Below are positions 56,835 to 64,000 of a stretch of DNA of 64,000 bases, piece by piece (the first letter of the stretch is position 1; the number at the start of each line of letters is the position of its first letter). The translations under genes were made by a program, and so were the position numbers. This DNA comes from Pseudochrobactrum sp. sp1633 (lineage in GTDB: Bacteria; Pseudomonadota; Alphaproteobacteria; Rhizobiales; Rhizobiaceae), in NCBI RefSeq assembly GCF_030376605.1, contig NZ_JARRAE010000009.1, forward strand, positions 62,001-126,000, given 5' to 3'. The notes beneath the pieces were generated by a model. That model searched no databases. It saw nothing but the letters and a program-made list of their open reading frames with translations, and was not told where the DNA came from.

Positions 56835-57758
56835 ATGGAATTGAAGTGGCTCGAGGATTTCCTCTGCCTGTCGCAGCATCTGAACTTTTCCCGGGCGGCC
56901 AATGAGCGAAATGTCACGCAATCCGCATTGTCGCGCCGCATCAGGCAACTTGAGGCATGGGTCGGCGTACCGCTGATCGACCGCTCTACTTATCCCATTC
57001 GTCTGACCCTTGCCGGACAGAGTTTTTTGCACCGCGCCCATGATGCCGTCGGCCTTCTCACCCATGCCCGTGATGAGCTGAGCGCACGCTATACGCCAAT
57101 GCTTGAGGTGTTGTCTTTTGCAACCCTCAACACATTATCGCTCACATTTTTCCCCGCACTTATGGCAGAAATTGAGAAGAACGGAGATAATTTCAGAACC
57201 CGTTTTTCCGATCCGCATCCCTCATTTCTCGGCAATGTCTCAACACTGCTCAACGGAAATTGTGATTTTTTACTGACTTATGCCCATCCGTCCGTCAGCC
57301 AGATGGATGATCTGAGGAATTTTCCTTATCTGTCGCTCGGCCACGAAAAAGTCATTCCCGTTTGCGCGGCCGACACCGCAGGTCAGCCGTTGCACTGCCT
57401 GAAAAACGGAACATTACCGACTGAATATCTTCGCTACCGCAATACGACATTCTTTGCTCAGGTTCTCGATCCGCTTGTCGAAAACCGTGGTTTAAAACTC
57501 AATATGGTCTATGAAAACGGTATGGCAGTTGGTTTGAAAGCTATGGCTGTGTCCGGTCAGGGCGTTGCATGGATTCCACAGAGCCTGATGCCCGATGAAT
57601 GGAAACGGGGCATACTCGTTAGAGCGGGCACAGAAGACTATGACCTCGATGTGGAAATCCGCATTTATCGGTCGCAGCGTTTTCGCACCGACTATGCTGA
57701 GCGCTTCTGGCGACGCGCATCAGCACTCGCCGCCAGAGAGATCAATATACTTAGCTAA
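56835..57758 (+). CDS. LysR-family transcriptional regulator
   Basis: A 307-aa LTTR. The HTH is FLCLSQHLNFSRAANERNVTQSALSRRIRQLEAWVGVPLIDRS, followed by a periplasmic-binding-like effector domain. An ATG at 56835 fits the usual LTTR N-terminus; a longer TTG start at 56796 lacks a ribosome site. The stop overlaps the convergent prpD-like gene by 4 bases. It may control the MmgE/hydrolase/Dpp block. Confidence 0.88.
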   Translation: MELKWLEDFLCLSQHLNFSRAANERNVTQSALSRRIRQLEAWVGVPLIDRSTYPIRLTLAGQSFLHRAHDAVGLLTHARDELSARYTPMLEVLSFATLNTLSLTFFPALMAEIEKNGDNFRTRFSDPHPSFLGNVSTLLNGNCDFLLTYAHPSVSQMDDLRNFPYLSLGHEKVIPVCAADTAGQPLHCLKNGTLPTEYLRYRNTTFFAQVLDPLVENRGLKLNMVYENGMAVGLKAMAVSGQGVAWIPQSLMPDEWKRGILVRAGTEDYDLDVEIRIYRSQRFRTDYAERFWRRASALAAREINILS

Positions 57759-59095
57759 TGAAAAAGCGCCTTTAGCGGTTTGAGATCCGGCGCTTCATCG
57801 AACTTCAACAATTGCGCATAAATCGCAGCGGCGTCATTCATCCCACCACAGCAATCCATAAACTTCTGAAACCTGTCTGTATCAGAAAAGGGTTGCTGTA
57901 GCGTGCCGACTGCAAAATGGCGCGATGCTGTCAGCACCTGACCACTGTGTAATTTTACCGTCACACGATGCGGCAGCTTATCCTGTACAATCCGTTCCTC
58001 ATCCGCACTGTAGCTCAGCATTGTCACACGACTCAACAACGCATCATCCGCATGCTCCTGCACGGCCTGCGGTGTGAAATCAGCAAGACCGAGACTGCCC
58101 TGCCGCAAAGCACGCGCCACACAATATTGCATGGAAAACCGTGCCTGCATTTCATCAACCGGCTGCGGATAGGCGAGATTGCGGTAATTGGCGATACCAA
58201 CCAGCGCTTCAATACTCTCCACATCTACAGCAGTGAAATGATGCTCACGCATCAGATCCAGCAAGCCATCAATGATCAAATGCGTTGAACCACAACACGG
58301 GTGACGTTTCGGCATTACCCCTGCGGTCTCAATAATATGCTCTGCGTCAGCGATTATCGCTTCCGTTTTCCACCCGCGGCGCTGATCTCCGGCAAACAGG
58401 CTATGAAAACCCTGTCCGCCTTCCAGAATATCGTGCCGCGCCTGCATTCCGGCTTTTGCCAGCAATGCCGCCTCCACGGCATTGCGCGCCGCCATGCCCG
58501 CATGAAACGGCTTAATCAGCGTGCCGAACTGACCTTTAGTGCCGGAAGCATAGCTCACCGCAATGGTGATTGCTCGCGCTGTTGCCTCTTCACTCAAACC
58601 CAGCAGATGCGCAACCGCTGCCGCAGTGCCGATACTGCCAATTGTGGAAGTTCCGTGCCAGCCTGCCGTATAATGCGCCTGCCCGACACCTGCACCGACC
58701 AAAGCCTGCGCCTGCAAACCCGCCAGATAGGCATCAATCAGTTGCGCGCCGGATATCTTGTCAAAATCCGCCACAGCCAGCAGTGCCGGTACAATCACCG
58801 CCGAGGCATGGCTCATACCGGGTAGAAAATTATCATCATAGTCCAGCGCATGAGCTGCGGTGCCGTTCACTAACGCCGCCAGCATCGGGCTTGATGTTTT
58901 ACCAGTCACCAGCAGCGCCTCTCCCGCGCTGCCGCTCAGGGCAAAAGCCTCAAACACTGTTTTCGTGCTCGGATCACTACGCCCTGCCACCATACAGGCC
59001 AGCGTGTCGATAATGGCATCGCGCGCCAGCAGACGCGCCTTTGCACTGGTTACCGGTTTTGCGCAAACTTGCGCAATCGCTCCGGCAACCGTCAT
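57755..59095 (-). CDS. MmgE/PrpD family protein
   Basis: A 446-aa protein of the 2-methylcitrate dehydratase fold. Motifs: NGTAAHALDYDDNFLPGMSHASAVIVPALLA near the N-terminus and TAGVMPKRHPCCGSTHLIIDGLLDL in the middle. Family members include methylcitrate dehydratase and cis-aconitate decarboxylase-like enzymes; the substrate here is unknown. The ATG at 59095 follows GGGAGGAGG; a GTG at 59119 that overlaps the preceding stop is an alternative. Confidence 0.85.
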   Translation of the reverse strand: MTVAGAIAQVCAKPVTSAKARLLARDAIIDTLACMVAGRSDPSTKTVFEAFALSGSAGEALLVTGKTSSPMLAALVNGTAAHALDYDDNFLPGMSHASAVIVPALLAVADFDKISGAQLIDAYLAGLQAQALVGAGVGQAHYTAGWHGTSTIGSIGTAAAVAHLLGLSEEATARAITIAVSYASGTKGQFGTLIKPFHAGMAARNAVEAALLAKAGMQARHDILEGGQGFHSLFAGDQRRGWKTEAIIADAEHIIETAGVMPKRHPCCGSTHLIIDGLLDLMREHHFTAVDVESIEALVGIANYRNLAYPQPVDEMQARFSMQYCVARALRQGSLGLADFTPQAVQEHADDALLSRVTMLSYSADEERIVQDKLPHRVTVKLHSGQVLTASRHFAVGTLQQPFSDTDRFQKFMDCCGGMNDAAAIYAQLLKFDEAPDLKPLKALFH

Positions 59096-59115
59096 TTCCT
59101 CCTCCCGCATTTCCC

Positions 59116-60117
59116 TCACCCCTGAAATGCGTCGAAGATCAGTTTCAGCAAGCGACCGAATTTGTGACGGTTCAACTGGCGGCCGGTAATATCCGTATCC
59201 ACACGGTGCACAATCACCATATCCAGCGCCGGAATGGTAATGCAGAAATGGCCGCCCGCACCAAAGCCCGCATAGCTGCCCTTAGGTGTAACAACACCGG
59301 GGAAGAACACACCGTCCCGCTCCAGCCACCACATATAGCCATAGGCACCGCGTGCGCCTGCATCAGAATAAGGCATTACGCATTCCTGCGCCCAGCCCTT
59401 TGGAAGCACATCTTCACCGTTCCAGCGGCCATTGCGTAAATAGAGCTGGCTGAAACGCGCCAGATCACGGGTGGACAGGCGGAACGGATAGGCAGCATGG
59501 CGGCTCTCGGTAAAACGGTCATGCCAGCCGTCCGGCTTCGCACCGCTGAGTGAGAAATCCTCAAACTGCAACGGCTTGGCAATGCGCTCATCAAAGGCCT
59601 GATGCACGGTCTTACCGGTCAGCTGTTCAAAGATCGTACCCAGCGCATTGAAATCCCAGTTATTATAGCACCAGAAGGTGCCAGGTGCATGGGAGTGACG
59701 CTTCTCTTTAATCATGCGCATCCACGGCGTTTCATAACCCGCCGCATGATAAATACCGGAACGCGCAGTCAACAGATCATGGACCGTTGCCTGTTTTTCA
59801 ACTTCGCTCAAGCCCTCATTATCATCAATACCGAGCTGTTCGAGTGACAAGCTCAGATCTATGGTGCCATCGGCCACATCCTGCCCCATCAAAGCCGCAA
59901 GAATGCTTTTGCGGATCGAGTGGCAGAGATATTTATGGGTAACATCACCATAGCTATAAATGACCTTTGCACCTTGCACGATCATCAATGCATCGGTTTC
60001 CTGACCACTTGCGCAAGCCTCAACGGCTTGCAAACCGGCCTCCGACCAGCCTGAGGCCGCAGGATTTTGTACCCGCTCCCATTCAGCCGCCGGATTGGCC
60101 GCATGCTGATAACTCAT
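59116..60117 (-). CDS. Serine hydrolase of the beta-lactamase/penicillin-binding fold
   Basis: A 333-aa enzyme with the class C-like motifs SIRK (Ser67-x-x-Lys70) and YNN (Tyr151-x-Asn153). GAYGYMWWLERDGVF and GAGGHFCITIP resemble esterase-type members. It lacks a signal peptide and is probably a cytoplasmic amidase or esterase rather than a beta-lactamase. It is coupled to the MmgE/PrpD gene and lies downstream of the Dpp operon. Confidence 0.85.
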   Translation of the reverse strand: MSYQHAANPAAEWERVQNPAASGWSEAGLQAVEACASGQETDALMIVQGAKVIYSYGDVTHKYLCHSIRKSILAALMGQDVADGTIDLSLSLEQLGIDDNEGLSEVEKQATVHDLLTARSGIYHAAGYETPWMRMIKEKRHSHAPGTFWCYNNWDFNALGTIFEQLTGKTVHQAFDERIAKPLQFEDFSLSGAKPDGWHDRFTESRHAAYPFRLSTRDLARFSQLYLRNGRWNGEDVLPKGWAQECVMPYSDAGARGAYGYMWWLERDGVFFPGVVTPKGSYAGFGAGGHFCITIPALDMVIVHRVDTDITGRQLNRHKFGRLLKLIFDAFQG

Positions 60118-60148
60118 ATCTCTTCCCCCCGATCCATTTTCAATTGTC

Positions 60149-60191
60149 GCGCATTTTATCCAAAAACCGTTTCACACTTTTTGGAATGCGC
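60149..60191 (-). terminator. Stem-loop between dppF and the serine hydrolase gene
   Basis: GCGCATT/AATGCGC and CCAAAAA/TTTTTGG pair around an 11-nt loop, with a TTAT bulge, 2 bp after the dppF stop. Read on the minus strand it could attenuate transcription between the transporter and the hydrolase-prpD pair. Confidence 0.6.
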
Positions 60192-60192
60192 T

Positions 60193-60978
60193 TTAATTAT
60201 GCGCCACGGCTTCAACACTGGCCTGCAAAAATTCCTGCGTATAAGGTGCACTGGCGCGTGACTGGCGCAGATCATCTGCCGTCAGCTCTTCCAGAATAAT
60301 GCCTTTGTGCATCACGCCGACCCGCTCACAAATATGCGCAACCACCGCCAGATCATGGCTGACCATCAGATAGGTCAGGCCACGTTCACGGCGCAGGGTT
60401 TTGAGCAGGTTGAGAATTTCCGCCTGAACAGAAACGTCCAGCGCCGAGGTCGGCTCATCGAGCAGCAGCACGTCCGGCTCAATAATCAACGCACGGGCAA
60501 TTGCCACACGCTGACGCTGACCACCCGACAATTCATGCGGATAGCGATACATAAAGCTCGGCCCCAAACCGACAGCCGTCAACACATCACGGATACGCTC
60601 TTCTTTGCGATCCATGCCGTGAATGGTCAGAGATTCCGCCAGCACTTTATGCACCATCTTGCGTGGATGCAGCGAAGCATAAGGATCCTGAAACACCATC
60701 TGCACGCGGCGGAAGAAGGATTTGTCCCGCTCGCCGGACAGCAATGTACCGTCAAAACTGAAATTGCCGGTATAATGCGGGATCAGGCCGGCCAGCGCAC
60801 GCAGGATTGTGGACTTACCGCAACCGGATTCCCCGATCAGACCATAAGCCTCACCACGGGCAATATGAAAACGGGCTTTCTTGACCACGGTTGAGCGCTT
60901 GCGCCCCTTGCCAAAGCTGACAGACAGATCAGACACATCCACCAGCGGCTTTGCATTTTCACTCATAATATCCGCCAT
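60193..60978 (-). CDS. dppF: Peptide ABC transporter ATP-binding protein (DppF-like)
   Basis: A 261-aa ABC ATPase with Walker A GESGCGKS, the peptide-family loop QMVFQDPYASLHPRKM, signature [15 protein letters not shown] and Walker B VLLLDEPTSALD. The ATG at 60978 overlaps the dppD stop (TAATG). An ATG at 60966 is an alternative start. Confidence 0.92.
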   Translation of the reverse strand: MADIMSENAKPLVDVSDLSVSFGKGRKRSTVVKKARFHIARGEAYGLIGESGCGKSTILRALAGLIPHYTGNFSFDGTLLSGERDKSFFRRVQMVFQDPYASLHPRKMVHKVLAESLTIHGMDRKEERIRDVLTAVGLGPSFMYRYPHELSGGQRQRVAIARALIIEPDVLLLDEPTSALDVSVQAEILNLLKTLRRERGLTYLMVSHDLAVVAHICERVGVMHKGIILEELTADDLRQSRASAPYTQEFLQASVEAVAHN

Positions 60979-61841
60979 TATTTCTGACCTCCGCTGAGGG
61001 TCGCGCCTGAAAGCCAGCTCGGATCACGCTCCGGCACTTTCAGCATATCCACCGGCTGGTCGAGACGCGGCAGGCTGGAAAGCAGAGCCTGCGTATAAGG
61101 ATGCTGCGCTTTGTGCAGTTCTTTGGCAGGAAGATCTTCCATGATACGACCGGCATACATCACCAGCACGCGGTCGCAGAAATCCGCCACCAGATTGAGA
61201 TCGTGGCTGATAAACATCAGTCCGGTGCCGGAACGGCTCACCAGTTCATCCAGCACGGTCAGCACCTGACGACGCACTGTCACATCGAGCGCCGAGGTCG
61301 GTTCATCCGCAATGATCATATCCGGTTCTGGGATCAGCATCATTGCGATCATCACGCGCTGTCCCATACCGCCGGAAATCTCATGCGGGAACAGGTTCAT
61401 CACCCGCTCCGCATCACGGATATGAACGGCTTCCAGCATGGTCAGTGTGCGCTGACGGGCTTCCTGCTTATTCACCCGATGATGCAGCCGGTAGGCTTCC
61501 ATAATCTGGTCGCCGATACGGATCAGCGGATTGAGCGAATATTTCGGGTCCTGCAAAATCATCGAGATTTTATTGCCGCGAACCGAGCGCATCTGGCGCT
61601 CGCTGGCACCCAGCAAATCAACATCGCCGAATTGCATCTTCTTCGCTTTAATCTGCGCTGCCTTCGGCGTCAGTTTGAGGATCGAACGGCCGGTCATGGA
61701 TTTACCGGAACCGCTCTCCCCTACGATACCGACTTTCTCGCGTCCGATGGAAAAGCTGATGCCACGCACCACATCGATTGAGCGGTCAACACCCGGAAAG
61801 GACACCCACAGATCTTCAACTTCTAACAGAGGTTTGGTCAT
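60978..61841 (-). CDS. dppD: Peptide ABC transporter ATP-binding protein (DppD-like)
   Basis: A 287-aa ABC ATPase with Walker A GESGSGKS, signature ISGGMGQRVMIAMML and Walker B MIIADEPTSALD. Its C-terminal region is the oligopeptide-type extension (KAQHPYTQALLSSLPRLD). It lies 18 bp after dppC. Confidence 0.92.
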   Translation of the reverse strand: MTKPLLEVEDLWVSFPGVDRSIDVVRGISFSIGREKVGIVGESGSGKSMTGRSILKLTPKAAQIKAKKMQFGDVDLLGASERQMRSVRGNKISMILQDPKYSLNPLIRIGDQIMEAYRLHHRVNKQEARQRTLTMLEAVHIRDAERVMNLFPHEISGGMGQRVMIAMMLIPEPDMIIADEPTSALDVTVRRQVLTVLDELVSRSGTGLMFISHDLNLVADFCDRVLVMYAGRIMEDLPAKELHKAQHPYTQALLSSLPRLDQPVDMLKVPERDPSWLSGATLSGGQK

Positions 61842-61859
61842 TTGATTTATCCGTTCCTC

Positions 61860-62786
61860 TTATCCGTTACGCGGGTCAAGCACGTCGCGCAAACCATCAC
61901 CAAACAGGTTGAAGGCAAGGCTGGCGAGAAGAATGGCGCAACCGGGCATGGCTGCGAGCCACCACGAGGTCATCATGAATTCGCGACCGCTGGAGAGCAT
62001 AGCGCCCCATTCAGGGCTTGGCGGCTGAGCGCCGAGACCGAGGAAGCCGAGGCCTGCGGCAGTGAGAATGATCGACGACATATTCAGCGTGATACGGATC
62101 ACCACAGAAGGGATACACATCGGCACAACGTGATACCAGATCACGCGCATGGTGGAAGCGCCCTGCAAGCGAATGGCAGCCACATAATCCGATGAGCGGA
62201 TGGTCAGTGTTTCCGCACGCGCCAGGCGGGCAATCGGCGGCCATGCAGCCAGCGAGATCGCAATCACGGCATTTTCAATGCCGGGTCCGAGAGCCGCCGC
62301 AAAAGACAGCGCCAGAACAAGACTCGGAAAAGCGAGGAAAATATCAACGATACGCATCAGCGCCGTATCAACCCAGCCGCCCATATAACCGGCAGTGGTG
62401 CCGACAATCAGGCCGATTGGTGCAGCGATAATTGCCGTCAGCGTCACGATATAAAGTGTAATCCGTGAACCATAGACAAGACGGCTAAAAATATCGCGTC
62501 CCAGCTCATCGGTGCCGAAATAATGCGCCCATGACGGCGGCTGCAAACGGTTGGCCAGATTATTCGCACCGATATCATAAGGCGCGATATAAGGCGCAAA
62601 GATCGCCACAGCCACCAGCAACAGAATAACGAACAGACCAAAAACTGCGGATGTATTGGTCAGAAGCTTCAGCCATGAACGGCGCAGCTGCTGGATATAG
62701 GCCTGAAAGGCCGAGGAAGGCACCGGCGCACGCAGCCATTCACGGAATGACACAGATGCTGGTGCAGAATTAGAAGTATCAGTCAT
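61860..62786 (-). CDS. dppC: Peptide ABC transporter permease (DppC-like)
   Basis: A 308-aa permease with the DppC signature FGTDELGRDIFSRLVYGSRITLYIV and the EAA loop AAIRLQGASTMRVIWYHVVPM. A leading 40 residues are cytoplasmic. It is 8 bp downstream of dppB. Confidence 0.93.
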   Translation of the reverse strand: MTDTSNSAPASVSFREWLRAPVPSSAFQAYIQQLRRSWLKLLTNTSAVFGLFVILLLVAVAIFAPYIAPYDIGANNLANRLQPPSWAHYFGTDELGRDIFSRLVYGSRITLYIVTLTAIIAAPIGLIVGTTAGYMGGWVDTALMRIVDIFLAFPSLVLALSFAAALGPGIENAVIAISLAAWPPIARLARAETLTIRSSDYVAAIRLQGASTMRVIWYHVVPMCIPSVVIRITLNMSSIILTAAGLGFLGLGAQPPSPEWGAMLSSGREFMMTSWWLAAMPGCAILLASLAFNLFGDGLRDVLDPRNG

Positions 62787-62794
62787 AGAAGCAC

Positions 62795-63874
62795 CTATCG
62801 TGTACGCGGATCAAAGACGCGGTAAAGCAAGTCACTGATCAGATTGATAACCACGAAGAGAATACCCACGATCAGCGTACAGCCGACCACAGCATTCATA
62901 TCACCGGCCATCAGAGCATTGGTGAGATAGCGGCCAAAACCCGGCCATGCGAACACGGTTTCCGTCAGCACCGCGCCTTCAAGCAGAAACGCATAGGACA
63001 GCGCCACAACCGTCACCACCTGCACGGCGACATTGCGGAATGCATGTCCCCAGACGGTGCGCGACCATGACAAGCCTTTCACGCGGGCAGTGATGATATA
63101 TTCCTGATTGAGCTGCTCGATCATGAAGCCGCGTGTCATACGGCTGATATAAGCCATCGAACCAAAAGCCAGAATAAGCGCAGGCATGATGATATGGCTG
63201 AAAGCATTGCCGAAAGCATCCCACTGTCCCTGCATTGCACTGTCGAGCAGCAGGAAGCCGGTTTTCGGTTCAATCGAAAACTCATAGATGAAATCAATGC
63301 GTCCCGGACCACCAATCCAGCCGAGACCGGCATAGAATACCAGCAGCGCCATCAGACCGAGCCAGAAGTTCGGCGTGGAATAACCGAGCAGACTGAGCAT
63401 ACGCACCAGATGATCCAGCGGCGAATTACGATACATCGCCGAGAACACGCCGAGCGGAATACCAAAACCGGTACCGATGATAATCGCAACGGTTGCAAGC
63501 TCGATGGTGGCAGGAAACACGCGGCCGATATCTTCCAGCACAGGACGACCGGAGGTCAGTGCATTGCCGAAATCAAACATCACGGCATTTTTGATATAAA
63601 GACCATATTGCACGATCAGCGGCTGATCGAGACCAAGCTTACGATACATCGTATCATAGGCTTCCTGAGAGATATTATCCCCCAGCATCGCGATCACAGG
63701 ATCAAGCGGCAATAGACGGCTGATGAAAAAAGTCAGCGTGACCAGCCCCAGAAGCGTAATCGCAACAGAGATGATCAGGCGGGCGGCGGCGGCGAGAAAG
63801 AGAAGAACGGGATGAGGTTCATGATAGATCTCATTTTCAAACTCCGCGTCTTCAGTGATTTCGGGCGTCGTCAT
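62795..63874 (-). CDS. dppB: Peptide ABC transporter permease (DppB-like)
   Basis: A 359-aa permease with an unusually long acidic N-terminus (TTPEITEDAEFENEIYHEPH) before the first helix. The EAA loop is TARVKGLSWSRTVWGHAFRN, with a periplasmic insert of about 40 residues near PGRIDFIYEFSIEPKTG. It is the first gene of the minus-strand operon in the window. The binding protein gene is expected upstream, beyond base 64000. Confidence 0.92.
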   Translation of the reverse strand: MTTPEITEDAEFENEIYHEPHPVLLFLAAAARLIISVAITLLGLVTLTFFISRLLPLDPVIAMLGDNISQEAYDTMYRKLGLDQPLIVQYGLYIKNAVMFDFGNALTSGRPVLEDIGRVFPATIELATVAIIIGTGFGIPLGVFSAMYRNSPLDHLVRMLSLLGYSTPNFWLGLMALLVFYAGLGWIGGPGRIDFIYEFSIEPKTGFLLLDSAMQGQWDAFGNAFSHIIMPALILAFGSMAYISRMTRGFMIEQLNQEYIITARVKGLSWSRTVWGHAFRNVAVQVVTVVALSYAFLLEGAVLTETVFAWPGFGRYLTNALMAGDMNAVVGCTLIVGILFVVINLISDLLYRVFDPRTR

Positions 63875-64000
63875 GGCAATGTTTCCGTCAATATCGGGAA
63901 AAGGAGAATTTGCAGCACACGACTTTCAGCACCGCAAGGTGCCGGTGAAATACAGAAAATGTGCTGTAAAACCTGACTGAATGCCGGAATTTGCATTCCG
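63875..64000. other. Upstream region of the Dpp operon
   Basis: No gene start is visible. It contains two small hairpins, GCACC-GCAA-GGTGC (63929-63942) and CGGAAT-TTGC-ATTCCG (63985-64000). These may be the 3' end structure of an unseen upstream gene or a leader element. Confidence 0.4.

Noticed and set aside
59116-60117. Secreted class C beta-lactamase
   Set aside because: There is no signal peptide, and the gene is embedded in a metabolic operon; only the fold and SxxK/YxN motifs are shared.

Overview
The window looks like the chromosome of a denitrifying alphaproteobacterium of the Hyphomicrobiales, most like the Brucellaceae (Brucella/Ochrobactrum/Pseudochrobactrum type). This is inferred from a clade I nos cluster with nosX, pseudoazurin and a Crp/Fnr-type NnrR regulator, an FMN riboswitch ahead of a RibN-type EamA transporter, a DUF6074 gene, and many oligopeptide/amino-acid ABC systems. 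No rRNA or intact tRNA gene was found.

Layout. (1) 1-6.3 kb: an ECF sigma/ChrR (RpoE-ChrR) photo-oxidative stress island. It holds photolyase (cut by the left edge), a short-chain dehydrogenase, a minus-strand FAD oxidase/DUF1365/Cfa operon, and rpoE-chrR-DUF2177. Three start regions carry the same promoter architecture (-35 like TGATCC, 17-nt spacer, GTA-type -10). (2) 6.4-8.6 kb: a P1B-4-type metal efflux ATPase with a small membrane protein. (3) 9.0-12.8 kb: a small integrative element with DUF6074, a winged-helix protein, an unknown protein, an AlpA-like protein, a ribbon-helix-helix regulator and a tyrosine integrase, ending at a 49-bp 3' half of a tRNA-Val(GAC) gene. Five helically spaced 19-bp palindromic repeats lie inside it. 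(4) 13.0-14.1 kb: two frameshifted gene remnants. (5) 14.3-26.7 kb: the nosRZDFYLX cluster, nnrR, pseudoazurin, nnrS and a DUF2249 gene. Near-identical TTTG-N8-CAAA boxes precede nosR, pseudoazurin-nnrS and DUF2249.

(6) 26.9-27.7 kb: a YkuD L,D-transpeptidase. (7) 28.0-39.4 kb: a 5-oxoprolinase/hydantoinase-type enzyme divergent from a MarR-like regulator, an oligopeptide ABC transporter and an M14 carboxypeptidase, which together suggest uptake and breakdown of pyroglutamyl or similar peptides. (8) 39.4-43.2 kb: an Lrp regulator, a PuuB-like amine/amino-acid oxidase and an amino-acid ABC binding protein and permease without an ATPase. (9) 43.5-44.9 kb: an FMN riboswitch whose variable region carries a long palindromic insert, then ribN. 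(10) 45.0-48.8 kb: an EmrAB-type efflux pump divergent from a TetR regulator. (11) 48.9-56.6 kb: a YhhN protein, an aldehyde dehydrogenase and a giant thioester alpha-2-macroglobulin. (12) 56.8-63.9 kb: a LysR regulator, a MmgE/PrpD protein, a serine beta-lactamase-fold hydrolase and a second Dpp-type transporter (ATPases and permeases) whose binding protein is not in the window.

Most intergenic gaps are short and many genes overlap by 4 bases, so the order reflects tight operons. Assignments rest on reading motifs and gene order; no database search was run.
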